Shown piece after piece: positions 11,691 to 22,917 of a stretch of DNA of 64,000 nucleotides. The position numbers and the translations under genes were made by a program. Positions within the stretch are counted from its first letter, which is position 1. Every line of letters starts with the position of its first letter. Under the pieces are notes generated by a model that had not been told where the DNA came from, made no database searches, and saw only the letters and a program-made list of their open reading frames with translations. The stretch is from positions 606,697-670,696 of the forward strand of contig NW_020653719.1 of the NCBI RefSeq assembly GCF_003589595.1, given 5' to 3'. Origin of the DNA: Hyposmocoma kahamanoa. Lineage: Eukaryota > Arthropoda > Insecta > Lepidoptera > Cosmopterigidae.

Positions 11691-13107
11691 CTACGAGAAA
11701 TATATGAAAGTATTGCGTCACCCAGTTACTAAGGGCTGGTGCCCTGGCTACGTTATACAATATACAAATTACATCGTTTTTTGTTTTGAGCTTTGGGCTC
11801 CTAATAACTCGCATAAAAAAGTTATGTCGAATGTCGTTCGCAGAATTTTCAAATCCCTCTTCTGAAAACTTGTCAATTTTTAGATGTGGCTTCATACATA
11901 GAACACCGATATGCGATATAAAAAAAAATATTATCACATCTACACATCCAACAATATTGTACCTGTAGGAACTGTCTCTCAGGACTAGGGAGTTCCTGAA
12001 ACACGCAATTTGACTAGAGTAATTTATCTATATGAAGTCCCAAAATGATACACAAACACACTAGAACGGCGGTTCACAGTAACTGCCACGTAATCGCATT
12101 CATACTTCTCGCTCATACTCAAAACTACTTATTCTCGTTTCACTCACACTTACAAGGTCCCTGCGTACTTTAAAACGTGCAATTTGAAAATGATAGTTCT
12201 TATAGCGTAACCAGTAGCCGAATGAGTATATCGTCGTCGGGCAAACAACACCGCTTAAGTCATACCAAAGTAGAATTTAGAAAACTACATTTCCCAAATT
12301 GATCCTACAGGAAATGGAACTCGGGCTGTCCACGTCCAACGCCCGCGGTGCAATCCGTTGACCACCGAGTCCGTCAAAATGTCTATGAGCGCCTCTATAA
12401 TTGACGAGACTCTGGTTTATAAGGATTTTGGGAGAATTGTGACCACAGACACAAATTATATGTATTTTAACACTAAATGAAAGCCAATGAATAGATGGCG
12501 TTAAAACTGTTAAAATGAGCGGTGTTGTTTGTTAAGCAACAACATACGGAATACGGTTTAGTAACAGTAAACCGGCCATCAAATTTCTTTATAGGGTAAT
12601 TTACAACATAGACTATAATCTCATTACAGTCCAGTCAGCAAGTTCGTAGATTAAATCGTGATGGATATTTCGGAACGGTCAATATTAATTACAGTGCTAT
12701 CAACGAGCCATCAATTTGCTCAGCTTAATTAAATGACACTAAGTAAGCTGCACAAATTCGAACCAGCCCACTGCAGCGAATCTATGTGAGCACTGCAGAA
12801 ATTTCAACTGGTTTGAGTTCGAAATGTTGCTACGGAGTTGAACTTTAGATAGCAACTCAAATAAAAGTTATATATAGTGCTTATGCGGTAATACCTATAA
12901 AATGTAGTAAAAGTTTTGATCAGCTTATATGTGGTACCACAACAGGTACAAACACCTCTTATAGATGATGGCTATATAATAAAGATAACTTTTGAATTTT
13001 TTCTCAAATTTTCGTCTCTGAGACATTTTCTAATAACCAATGTTTCACAAGTTGTAAAGCAACACTCACTATATCTAAACCTCTTTCGTTTTGTACCCGT
13101 AGAGTAA
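11691..13107. other. No gene seen; a tRNA-like relic
   Basis: About 12311-12375 looks like the complement of a decayed tRNA-like sequence (cactgagtc-type D arm, no intact B box). The rest is AT-rich without supported features. Confidence 0.35.
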
Positions 13108-13350
13108 TAGAGTTCATCCAGGGAAGTACTGCCACCTTACCTATTTCTTCTGCCGCCAAGTAGAAATGTATGCATTACTGCGTTTCGGTTTGGAAGAGTA
13201 AGGGTGCTGTTGAAATTACAGGCACATTAAATTTGTCAACTTATATCTAGTAACTTAGTAATTTAAAACTCTGAGGCACTGCAACTGTTATGGACAGAAG
13301 TGTCGGTTACCACCAAGCGCATGACTTGTTCGTCCCGTCATTAGATAATA
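13108..13350 (+). repeat. Family A dispersed repeat, 5'-shortened
   Basis: Begins at gttcatccagggaagtactg and ends gacttgttcgtcccgtcatt. An internal deletion removed part of the gatctgagg block. Confidence 0.85.
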
Positions 13351-13356
13351 CTTACT

Positions 13357-13554
13357 TCACTGACTAAGCGACCCGAGTGGATTTTGGCTTCTGACAACAC
13401 AGTACGCTACTTCTTTCAGCCTTGTGCAAATTCCGACCATTCGGGTACATACAGCTCCTTCAGCGATATCCCGGGCCGCCCACTGAACGATAACACGTAG
13501 GTTGCCCCAAACATGATCTTTTGGCAGCTCGATCCTTTCCCTTCCTGCCCACAT
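13357..13554 (-). CDS. Unidentified 65-codon open frame, possible transposon C-terminus
   Basis: The minus-strand frame reads MWAGRERIELPKDHVWGNLR, then AARDIAEGAV and CTRLKEVAYC, ending QNPLGSLSQ just before a family A tail. Composition is more protein-like and GC-rich (about half GC) than surrounding chance frames. I do not recognise the family with certainty; it could be the end of a retroelement protein. The ATG is not necessarily a true start, since the frame is open into 13560. Confidence 0.3.
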   Translation of the reverse strand: MWAGRERIELPKDHVWGNLRVIVQWAARDIAEGAVCTRMVGICTRLKEVAYCVVRSQNPLGSLSQ

Positions 13555-14369
13555 GCCCTAGCCGGCGAAATCAGGCAGATCTTTAAAACTTACAGTCACA
13601 AAAAATCAATGCAAAAAATCGATATGCTAAGCCCCAAAACACGGCACCCTAGAAATTACTTCATTTGCAACTTTATGGGAGCGTATTTCCCTTCGGTGCG
13701 GTCGCATAGTCCACCGCACCCCGCCTACCCCTGCTCCTTTTATGAAAAACTCTAAGGCAGTTTTCTTAAAATTATTGTCTCGAGAACCCACCCTGACCCT
13801 TTGTTCCAGATATAGTAGGTAAAAAATAGGTCGTAAACGAGTGGCCCTTGTTATTTTGCTGTCAAATAAAACGCTGACGATATTATTTAATTAGCGATGT
13901 CTCTTCTTCTTACTTTATGTTGTGGAAAGAGCTTAATTCATTGTGAGGAACGGGCTTGTTCTCCAAATGGGCGGTTCGTTTATTGTTTTACTTTTTAATG
14001 CTTTATTTTGTGACCTGTGGTTATTTTAAAGAGAGCTTAGTATCTAGCGTGTATGTATTCGTGTGGAAAAAATTCGCTTCACTCAACAAGCGGGCAACTT
14101 TAAAATTTCAAACGAGGACCATAAAATTTACATTGCAAAAAGTAACAGCCATAAAAATGCTAATGACGTACGTCGTAATAAATCTCAGCGCTCACGTCGT
14201 GATGATCGCGATTGAAACAAAGGTATGTATGAAGATTTTAATTCCACAAAAAATTAGGGTACGTTGTATTTCGTTATTTTGACTGAGTTGCGTATATAGA
14301 CAGATATATTTCGCATTTTGAATTTTAAATACCTTTTTTAAGGGGGGAAATTTTTATAGATATCCCTGT
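13555..14369. other. No recognised gene
   Basis: Frames 13513-13755 and 13956-14282 lack domain signatures. The second begins with a hydrophobic stretch (LLFYFLMLYFVTC) but the rest is unlike a known family, so I do not call a gene. Confidence 0.3.
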
Positions 14370-14820
14370 GCCCAGGGCGACTCAGGGGTTATGTGGGGAC
14401 TCTCCTTCCAGACTGGAGGGCCTACCCCACTAAAACCCCCCCGGGTTTATCTCCCGCCGGTTGAGTCGGCGCCGTGGGGTCGGTGCAGATTCACCACGAC
14501 ACCGCCCGGCCGCCCTAGCTTGCGCCAGGGTTCCCGCGCCAACGGAGGGGCAGGTCCGTTGTCCTCCGACCCACCGCGCAGACGAGTGAGGCCGTGCAAT
14601 GCAAGCTCCAGAGTCCCTGTCCAAAGCTTGCTGGCCTCACTAGGGGATCAGGCGAGCAGCGAACTGCCCTTCTCCCCGTACGTCTGCGCCGAAGCGGGTG
14701 CGCATCCGCCGCGTCCTCGCGCACCCGCTCCGCAGCCTCCTTTTGCGACGTAACCTCTCCGTAAAAGTAGGCCACCGCCTCCCAGGACTCGTCGCTACCG
14801 ATGGCGGCAACCATCACATT
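14370..14820 (-). pseudogene. GC-rich LINE 3' fragment (R1-type C-terminus suspected)
   Basis: A 430-bp GC-rich island in AT-rich DNA. On the minus strand, 14817 downward encodes VAAIGSDESWEAVAYFYGEV, then SQKEAAERVREDAADAH and an arginine-rich run RRRRTGRR. SWEAV..F...V.SQKEAAER followed by a basic tail is the ending I associate with lepidopteran R1-type LINE proteins. Downstream on that strand comes a GC-rich non-coding part with ggttttagtggggtagg and cacataacccc, consistent with a 3' UTR, ending near 14370 next to an AT-rich junction. The family is my inference; the rest of the element is absent. Confidence 0.5.
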
Positions 14821-15052
14821 ATGAAGAGTAGAGTTTTTCTATTATACATCTTCCTGTCTTTAGTATTTCATTATTTCCTCACATTGTGTGAGAAAAATAT
14901 TGTACATGACTCGTTGAGAACAGGTATGGCTTGACTCATATTAATACAAGGTTTCGCTCATGCTCGTCCTTGTAACTCATGCTTATCCAGCAATCCCTAC
15001 CTTCCCAGCCTCTGCAATAATGTACTATTGTAGTAAAAGATAGCAGAGCACG

Positions 15053-16245
15053 GCCACTTACATAAACAATATTTATAAAGTAATTACTATATTTGAAAAT
15101 GAAATTCTTTGGCTGTAGAATACAGTTTGTTTCATCTGACTGTCACTTGTTTATATTGTGGCGTCATTTTAGAAATTGGTTGTCTACATCACCATGGATT
15201 TAACTCGTGAATATTTTCGTAGTATGATTTTCTACGACTTTAAGTATAATTGAACAGTTCAGCGGAACTTCGCTCGGCTTCAAACTGCTTTTGGCGATAA
15301 AACACCATGCAAAACGACTATTTATAGCTGGATTGCAGAATTCAAACTCGGTCGTGTGAATCTCAGTGACGAATTTCGTAATGGTCGCCCGTCCACTGCT
15401 GTCAACAACAAAAACATCGATGCTGTGCCCTGTATGATCAAAACAGACAGGCATGTCACATACCATGAGATTCGGGTATTTTTAGGCATAGGCATGAGTC
15501 AAATACAATCTATACTACACAAACATTTGGGTGTGAAAAAGCTATACTCTTGGTGGATCCCACGCTATTTCACTGAGGCTCAAAAAACGGTTCGCGTCAC
15601 TTGGTGCAATGCCATGTTTACCAGATTCAACGAAGGGGCGTCAAATTTGGTGTGGGACATAGTAATAGGTGACGAAACATGGATTTATAGTTACGATCCC
15701 AAAACAAAGCAGCAATCGAGCGTATGGGTCTTTCGAGATGACCCGAAACCAACCAAAGTGGTGCGCGTGCGAAGTGCCGACAAGCGGATGATTGCTTCTT
15801 TTTTAATAAAACTAGACACGTGGCTACTGTTGCTTTGGAGGATCGTTGTACCGTGAATAGTGATTGGAACACGACCATTTTTGTTTGCCGGAAGTTATTG
15901 ACAAACTCCGTAAAAATAACCGTAAACGCCGTATCATCTTGCACCACGATAATGCCAGTTCTCACAGGACCAGACAGACAAATTAATTTATGAAGGTGAA
16001 CAACGTTAACCTTATGAGCCATCCCGCGTATAGTCCCGACCTGGCACCTTGTTACTTTTATTTATTTCCAAAAATTAAAGACCAGTTACGCGGTCAACGA
16101 TTTTCATCACCTGAAGAGGCTGTCGAAGAGTATGAAAAATATGTTTCAGAGATTGTCACGGAGAACGTTTTGAGAAACAATAAATTCATTTCTGACCTTT
16201 TATAATATTTTTTTCTTATTCATTCCGGAAACTTATAGTGCGCCC
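15053..16245 (+). mobile_element. Mariner transposon copy 1, 5' end lost
   Basis: The 3' terminal inverted repeat tccggaaacttatagtgcgcc is intact at 16224-16244. The left untranslated region (ggccacttacataaacaa onward) matches copy 2 at 49737-51249, but the left terminal repeat is replaced by unrelated sequence at about 15053. Contains the transposase pseudogene 15194-16205. Confidence 0.9.
15194..16205 (+). pseudogene. Mariner transposase, inactivated
   Basis: The ATG at 15194 opens MDLTREYFRSMIFYDFK, and TGA at about 15251 stops it after 19 codons. The frame then continues with the helix-turn-helix DNA-binding region (CKTTIYSWIAEFK, GRVNLSDEF, GRPSTAVNNKNIDAV) and the catalytic domain. The first catalytic Asp is in GDETWIY (15671-15673) and the second in HHDNASSH (15948-15950). 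The third should be the Asp of SPDLAPCD, but the codon at 16053-16055 is TAC, giving LAPCYFYLF. A frameshift near 15840, another stop in QTN*F near 15985 and a deletion of roughly 66 bp near the C-terminus (seen against copy 2) add to the damage. Wild-type mariner transposases are about 345 aa, and this fits that length apart from the deletion. Confidence 0.9.
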
Positions 16246-17097
16246 CACATAATAACGAGTAAAGTGAATTATATTTATTGAATTTGAAAAGTTACTCAAT
16301 AGTGCTATTAAATGCTCTTACACTAATCAGAATACCATGTTAAGATTGAATTTCATTTTCAATTAATATCTCTCAAATAACCGACGAATCTTTCGGCAAT
16401 CAAAATTAACCGTCCAATTAAACAAATCCCTGTTAAGTTGGCAGTCAAAGATCACTTTGAGACCTCGAATCTTACATAATTATAAGGGGAGGCAGCGGCA
16501 CAAGGGTTCTCACAAATGATATAAATAATTTATGGGTTTCTGAGAGAGGACCATTTCTAAAAGCACTTTAGTATTGAAACCTTCAGGTAGCGTGTAGGAG
16601 CAATCATTTCAATTTATATATACATACATATATAGTTCACGCCTTTTTTCCGTTTCAATTTATTTGGGGATTATTGTATATATGCGGGTAATAAGTTAAT
16701 ATCTTTTGCAAAAAAAAATATATACAGACGAATGACCAAATTAAGACGATACTTTGTTTTTATGTTTGTAAGAATAAATTTACACAGGTTTTCTTTCACT
16801 GGCACAGTATCTCTGAAAAAAGTCTTAAAAAAGATGTATATGTATGTATGTTTCAAATTATTCCTGAATGACCCAGTTCAAAAAGGACTATGTATATTAA
16901 TTTCATTATCTAAAATACTATTTACGAAGCTATGCGTGTTTTATAATTGCATTGTTAACCAACTATATTCTAATTCTTCGAATTATATTACAAAAGATTC
17001 GTAACACTCGAATGATTCCAAAGCTTTTTTACTGTAAAATAGTGCCGTATTGGAGTAGAATTTTGATCTGTAAATAACTTTTTTAGTTTTATACATA
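16246..17097. other. No gene seen
   Basis: AT-rich. 16615-16660 (tatatacatacatatatagttcacgcc) resembles the start of the 46500-46990 repeat and may be a relic of it. Confidence 0.35.
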
Positions 17098-17507
17098 CAG
17101 GGTGTATTCGTTAAGGGTGCCCTGGCGAATATTCCGTAAATATAAGAGATATATGTACATTGACAGGTTTTAGCTAATCTAATTTAAAAGGTAACAATAA
17201 CAGATAAGGAAACTCCTATAAATAGAGTAATAAACTACCTTTTAATTGAATAAAAACAAACTTTTTTTTTAAGTAAGCACAATTTGTGTATTCAAAGCTG
17301 TTGTGTAAAAGTAAAGCCTCTCTACTCTCACGTTAAATGTATGGAAGCGTTTAACGTTAAAATTTTGGATATTTAGAGTTTTATTTTTAAAAAAAAGTTA
17401 TTAATGGCGTTTTACTCATTAGGTACTTTCGATATCAGTTTAAAGGTTTTTGATATCTCTCATATTTACGAAATAATGGCCTGGGCACACTTAACGATTA
17501 CACCCTG
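17098..17507. mobile_element. 410 bp element with long terminal inverted repeats
   Basis: The left end cagggtgtattcgttaaggg (17098 on) and the reverse complement of the right end cagggtgtaatcgttaagtg (to 17507) align over about 56 bp with roughly 7 mismatches, including gtaaatat and agagatat. No coding capacity. I could not see a clear target-site duplication. A non-autonomous DNA transposon is the best reading. Confidence 0.8.
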
Positions 17508-17611
17508 GATATTAATGACAAATGGTTATTGATTTTCAAGAACAATGGTCTATTAGGTACATTTATTTCAGATTCCTGGCTTGTTATTACTAAGCGACAT
17601 ATGTATACTTA

Positions 17612-17700
17612 CATACCATTACGTCAGTCTCCCAATGGGGTAGTCAAAGACCGTGTATCACCATTTACTTCGCTCTTGACAAACCTGAAGTTACTTATTT
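17612..17700. repeat. Fragment resembling the 46.5 kb repeat
   Basis: ttacgtcagtctcccaatgg and ggggtagtcaaagacc resemble cccatcggggtaggcggaga at 46.6 kb. Weak similarity only; likely a relic LINE 3' region. Confidence 0.35.
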
Positions 17701-17873
17701 GTTAGTGTAATGTACCCACATTCCCAGTTGTTACCCGACACGAAAATGAGAGCACTCAATTCACACCGGTGTATAATGTTTCAGCACGCATCAAATGGAT
17801 ATATAACGTTTCCTTGATACATACGAAATAAGTATACATATAAAGTACAAAAGTATTCATATTACTTGAATGA

Positions 17874-18050
17874 CACCATCAACCCGTTTATACGTCTCAC
17901 GGCTGGACACGCGTACCCTTTCTGATGAGGGTTTAGGTTATAGTGAGACCCAATGTTTGTTGGGGACTTCATGCGTTTTCCGAGGATCGTGAATTTTCTT
18001 CGTAGTGCAGGTTTTATAACGATGTTAGCCCGGATTCGAACCGACGGGCT
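17874..18050 (-). repeat. Family B tRNA-derived SINE copy
   Basis: Plus strand begins acaccatcaacccg, continues with the tail half of the SINE (ccagcagtggg equivalent is mutated) and ends in cccggattcgaacc at about 18029-18042, the complement of the B box ggttcgaatccggg seen at 21651. So the element lies on the minus strand with its tRNA head at the right. Confidence 0.75.
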
Positions 18051-18061
18051 CTTTTTGAGAG

Positions 18062-18092
18062 CCGGTAGGTGAAGACGAATTTCACCTACCGG
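18062..18092. repeat. 12-bp perfect inverted repeat
   Basis: ccggtaggtgaa (18062-18073) and ttcacctaccgg (18081-18092) with a 7-nt loop, directly at the head of the SINE. Confidence 0.8.
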
Positions 18093-19440
18093 TCGTTACC
18101 ATTACCTGCCAGGAGTTTAAACTCTTGAAACTGTTGGGTAATTTTCCGAAAAATTTCTAATTGTGGAATTTTTTTCGGAAAATATTCTGAAAAATTGGAA
18201 ATGTTGAAAAATATTGGAAAAACATAATTCAAAGGCTCGTATTTGGTTCTGCGTTTAGAAATATCTTTTAATCATTAATAAATAAAAAATACTTATTAGC
18301 GTAAATTATAAAATAAAATAGTATACCTAAAAGCAAGTTAGGGAAAAACAAGATTTTAAATGTTAGACAGTAGCGAAAAAAGAGAATCATAGGTAAAACA
18401 AAATATTAATAATTAGAGTTGCAATGAATATTCTGTTACTGTTCGGTATTCGGCTCATTCGGCCAATTTTTTGCTATTCGACCGAATATCGAATATTAAA
18501 TCACTTCGGCCGAATACCTAAAAGCAGGAGGAAGAAATAAGAAAATACAGTAATCACAAATAGTAACTATGAGAGTAAAGTTCTATGAGATCAAAAAATT
18601 ATAACAAATCAAAGGAACACTACCTACTTATAATGTAATTTTATCATGAAATCATAATTAAATAATCGCTAACAAAATCAACCTAGTACTTAGCAAATGA
18701 AAATAATATTAAGTTTTTGAATGTTAATCAAACTGAAGTGGTTTAATTTAAGTTATATATGTATATGTATGTATAGTTATCTTTGCTATAATGCGGTTTG
18801 CGCGTCAATTTTCGTAAGATCATTAATCAGGCCGAATAGTTTGGCCGAATATTCGGCTAATCGGCCTCGCTCTGGGCCGAATATAAATATAAGCCATACT
18901 TATAACAACTAGAAATTTTAATATAGTTAAAGAATGATGTAATTGCTTTTTTCCTACTTCACCGCGAGAAATTTGCATTCGGTACAAACAAACAGCACTG
19001 ATATTAAAATCTCGCCGAATTTGCGATTATTTTTCACTGTTTACATTTTTCTGTAATCGTTTTTATTTATTAATCATAAAAACCAAGTGACCACAACCAA
19101 TCAAATCGTCTATGTGAAAGTACAGTCATTCACTAATCAATCAAGCACGGCGTTACGCGAAACGCCGCAGCATGCAGCGCGCTGCCTTCCGGCTGCGACA
19201 TCTTTACAGCAGTGGGTCAGATATGGGCCGTTTTATCTGAAGTGTCAACTGTCAAATGTGGAAAAATACAGGAAAAATATAGCAAAAATCTTCGGAATAA
19301 TATTATTTTTTCAAAATGATGATGATTTCCATGACCACTCATCATTCCATGATCACTCTTGAAAGATATAAAAGGTACTTTAGAAACTGAATAATAACTA
19401 TGGAATAGTCAACAGTACGGTGAACTTATATTATTACAGT
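18093..19440. repeat. AT-rich region with MITE-like ccgaatattcgg segments
   Basis: 18416-18535 and 18820-18895 hold clustered cggccgaatattcgg words in both orientations (agttgcaatgaatattc at the left), as in short hAT-type inverted-repeat elements. Exact ends are unclear. 19140-19260 is a GC-richer patch. No gene seen. Confidence 0.4.
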
Positions 19441-19880
19441 TTTTAACCGACTTTAAAAAATGGAGGAGGATCTCAATTCGACTGTCTTTTTTGTATGTAT
19501 GTTACGCGATAACTTCGATATTTGTGAACCGATTTTCATGATTCTTTTTTTATTGGAAAGAGGGTACCTCCATAATGGTCCCATTTCTTTTTGAAGAAAA
19601 TCATCCACCTCTAAGGGTGGCTGTTCACGCATGAAGTTTCTATAAATAGCGCCTACATTTTATTATAAGGAACAATTATTTTAATGGTTGATTTTGCTAT
19701 TCTCTAATTCAAGACGTTTTTCTCTCTCAATACACTTTGAGTAGTGAGAACTGATTTTTATTATCTCCTGTGTCAAGTCGTGTGTAGTGGCGAACTGGGG
19801 ACATTTCAATAAAACTTGGCAACTAGACGTAATTCCGCGTATTTTTGAGGTCGGTTTTTTTAGTACTCTGTACTGAGGTT
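19441..19880 (+). repeat. Family G element
   Basis: taaccgactttaaaa ... ggaggatctcaattcgactg at the left, and tttgaggtcggtttttttagtactctgtactgagg at the right. Longer than the 7.6 kb copy, with an internal segment (catccacctctaagggtgg, ttcacgcatgaag) also present at 40.7 kb. Confidence 0.8.
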
Positions 19881-21605
19881 ATCAATCAACATATTCTTTA
19901 TATAAAAATATCGTAGACAGCATAGTCAGTTTTATATTTACCTACAAATTGTAGGATATATTTTGTCATATGACATAGGTAAGCTAACTCCTCCATAGGT
20001 GTGATGGAAAGCGGTCACACAACTCTCCACTATTTTGAGTTACTTGCTTCACATCGGTCCATGGCAATTTTACTGACTTATTTGCCACCAGCTATCTGGC
20101 CGATTACCTTTCTAAGCGGGGTGGAAAAAAGCTCTGTTTCTTTGTATATATTGACGTATCGGTATCTCCACATCACTTATCCAAAATGATGCACTAGTTT
20201 TGGTTGCCGAAACGCAGGAGTTTTCAGCTTCGCTTTGAAATGCGATGAGCGTCAGATTTATTTGATGCAGCCACGTTTTCTCCCCCAAACAAAGAGATCT
20301 AAAACAAACATCTTGCATTTCATCCTTTGAAATTCGTAAAACATGTTTATTCTATTACTATTTACTTATTTAAATTACCTGCATATTTACAGGCGTAGAT
20401 ATACAGATTATATCAAATAAAATTAAGTTTTTCATAATACTGTTAAATACTAGGATAAAAAATATATAAGACTGTCTGCTGCTAGTATCGCACCTGCCTC
20501 TATCTTCACGAAGCACTGCATGTCGAAGTTTCGTGTTTTGTTCGCTAAAAACTTAACGCGATATAATGCAGCGGTCGCAATAACCGCGTAGTAATTTTAA
20601 ACGAATTATCATGTAATATTCCAAGAAAGCCACAATACAAATTCCCAAATGTATTGACTAAAAATGACGACTTTCTTTATTTACTTCTTCATGTGTGCTA
20701 ATAATTATTTCATGTATTTATTGAAAGTGAAATTACTTTTTAAGAGACGCCATGTGTCAACCACCAAATTTTTTGAAGCCATGCGGTGGATGCGTGGGTT
20801 CGGTTTCAAAATTGTGTAAAAAGTCTGACACCATAATTTCGTCGCTCCACTTACTTCATTATTCAGACACAGCGTCTAACCAGCAGCCCGATTCAGAAGT
20901 CTTCGGTATTTTAACCGAATCGTTGATTGGTTATCATTCTCGAATCGAAGGACGCTTTCCGAGCTATTCCGAACATTCGCGTTAAACGTGCGATTCGGAT
21001 TCGGATACGATATCGTTATTCAATAGGGTTTACGGAATTAGTCGGTGAAATAGATTATAAGAAAAATGAAAATCCTTTTACATACATTTTTATGACTTGA
21101 AAGTCCAAAAACTTTAAAGGTCTTACATTAAAATAAATTAATAAAATTGAAGAAAATCCAGACTTTATTTAAAAAAATACGATACTTTCATATAACATCA
21201 TCTGAAGTCTGCGTCTCCTAATAATATTTATCACACCTGTCATGGCGATAGTGAGGCACTCAATAATATTTATTTCAAGTGTAGATGTACGTATCGGATG
21301 CTTAGGACCACTCGATAACTTACCGAAGAAAACAATCGGACGTTCGATAATTTTCATTCGATAACTGTGTTCTGAATAACGTTTTTAACTTTTGCCTGTC
21401 GCGAAATTCGAGTAATCGTACGTGTGTGACGTCATTGTGATTCGGTTTCGAATAAGATAGTTTGACGTTCGATTCGGTTATTATGAATAAAGATGAAAAG
21501 AAATCGTACGATATCAAATCAAATCGGTCGACAACTCTAAGGTACGACAATAGAGTAATCGACCTACAGTTCGGGAACAACAGTCGAAATCAGTGAGTGA
21601 GTGAT
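19881..21605. other. No gene seen; decayed repeats
   Basis: 20870-21010 and 21290-21540 contain clustered gattcgg/ccgaatc and tcgataac words suggestive of an old inverted-repeat element, but no clear ends. Short frames at 20001-20318, 20752-20985 and 21169-21580 have no domain signature. Confidence 0.35.
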
Positions 21606-21925
21606 ATTAACTAATGGTTTAACCTACTGCCTCTCAAGCAGAGGGTCGTGGGTTCGAATCCGGGCTCGCACCTTTTGAGTTTCTCGGAATTTATGTGCGA
21701 AATTTAATTTAATTTAATTTGAAATTTATCATGAGCTTTTCGGTGAAGGAAAACATCGTGATGAAACCTGCACGTTGAAGAAGGTTCACAGCACTCGGAA
21801 AATGTGTGAATTCCCCAACCCGCATTGGGCCAGCGTGGCGGACTATGCCCTAAACCCTCGTCTGAAAGGAGACCCTTGCCCAGCAGTGGGACGTATAAAA
21901 GGGTTGATGATGATGATGATGACGT
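21606..21925 (+). repeat. Family B tRNA-derived SINE, best copy
   Basis: The tRNA-like head has an exact B box ggttcgaatcc at 21651-21661 and is followed by a long body (ggtgaaggaaaacatcgtga, tgaattccccaacccgcatt, cccagcagtgggacgtataa) and a tail of gatgatgatgatgatgac at about 21904-21925. The (GAT)n tail and this body order are characteristic of a widespread lepidopteran SINE type. The A box is degraded. The small frames across it (21704-22079) are not genes. Confidence 0.9.
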
Positions 21926-22079
21926 TGATGATGATAATGATGATAGTATCGATATGCGAAGCCTCGTGACGATAGATGTAGGCACGACCCATACGACCCA
22001 AGCATTTGAATTATTGTATGTAAGGTTCATGTGCGTATCGGTGTGTGTTAGTTGCCTTACAGGTAGAATCGAAGGATAA

Positions 22080-22215
22080 GGCGGGGGACACAGCAGGTTT
22101 TATTTTGATTTAGTGCGGTTCACTTCAATATACCTAGATACACATACGGCGGGGGACACAGCAGGTTTTATTTTGATTTAGTGCGGTTCACTTCAATATG
22201 CCTAGATACACTTTT
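22080..22215. repeat. 68 bp tandem duplication (2 copies)
   Basis: 22080-22147 and 22148-22215 are nearly identical (one clear change, tatacc versus tatgcc). The duplication ends about 90 bp before the host exon at 22307, inside its upstream intron. Confidence 0.9.
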
Positions 22216-22306
22216 CACCCCTGATTATTATTCCTCTTTTGTTACTTTTTATTTCATGTACTAACCCTTTTGTATTTACGTTTATTTTGTTTTCGTGTTT
22301 TGTCAG

Positions 22307-22411
22307 ATGGCGAACACGACGGCTTGTCCGCGTTGCTGGGATCGGCATCTCCCGACTTAGCGCTAGCTTCCGATGCCTCTGACAGTTTACCTCTGCCAGA
22401 CCACGACCATG
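22307..22411 (+). CDS. Host gene internal exon (105 nt), gene unidentified
   Basis: Strong splice signals frame a GC-rich 105-nt segment. Upstream are a branch-site match tactaac (A at 22264) and a pyrimidine-rich tract ending ttttgtcag, with the acceptor AG at 22305-22306. Downstream is the donor gtgagta starting at 22412. Only one frame is open with protein-like composition: two bases completing a codon, then GEHDGLSALLGS, ASPDLALASDAS and DSLPLPDHDH, ending one base into the next codon. The encoded segment is acidic and serine/leucine rich, as in disordered or activation regions of regulatory proteins. I cannot name the gene. The exon implies that the surrounding repeats sit in introns or just beyond a plus-strand gene. 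The ATG at its first base is probably not a start codon, because that frame stops soon. Confidence 0.75.
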
Positions 22412-22590
22412 GTGAGTACAGTTGCTTTAGCTAACTGTACTTGATAACATAAATCTAAAACGTGTATTACCTCCTCAACCGTATACTGTACCTGTAAATA
22501 GGTATTGTACGTCTGCCAAACCATGTCCCTATGGTCATATATGGTTTGTACTATTACAATTGCTTTATTTTCTTATTTTACACATTTTAG

Positions 22591-22775
22591 GAAAACTCAC
22601 TGTTATAGAGGTAGGTGCCTTCAGTATGAGTACACGATTATTAACGATTAACGAATTTCCACATTTAGAGTACAGTCATATACACAAGATACCTGAACCC
22701 CCAGCCGACTTTGTCGACCTTTTGGTTCTGAGCACAAAAATGTGGAGAAAATTGTTAAACAAACTTAATCTTTAA
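22591..22775 (+). CDS. Possible 3' terminal exon of the same gene
   Basis: A possible acceptor (acacattttag, AG at 22589-22590) is followed by a frame that continues exactly in phase with the 22307-22411 exon: its last base g plus ga makes Gly, then KLTVIEVGAFSM, LLTINEFPHLEY, IPEPPADFVDLLVL and WRKLLNKLNL, with TAA at 22773-22775. This would be a 179-bp intron. A competing reading is that gtaggtgcc at 22611 is a donor, which would leave a 20-nt micro-exon. No poly(A) signal is obvious directly downstream, so the call is tentative. Confidence 0.4.
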
Positions 22776-22917
22776 CCTGTGAGTCGTAAAATTTATTTTG
22801 GTATGACTCCCTGGTCTCATTAGTGAATGACATTGTAAGAAAGTTTTTAAGCCAATTTGATCTTAAACGTACAGTTCTTACTTAAATACAGAATACAAAT
22901 TTCAACCAGTTATGGTA

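Noticed and set aside
13956..14282. 108-codon frame with hydrophobic start as a membrane or secreted protein
   Set aside because: No further features, no splice or start context, AT-rich composition expected by chance.
14391..14753. 120-codon plus-strand proline-rich frame
   Set aside because: It is the shadow of the GC-rich LINE fragment whose sensible reading is on the minus strand.
21704..22079. Asp-rich and Ser-rich frames on both strands
   Set aside because: They translate the (GAT)n tail of the family B SINE.
22307..22309. ATG at the first base of the 22307 exon as a start codon
   Set aside because: That frame (MANTTACPRCWDRHLPT) stops after 17 codons; the splice-site context and another open frame fit an internal exon better.
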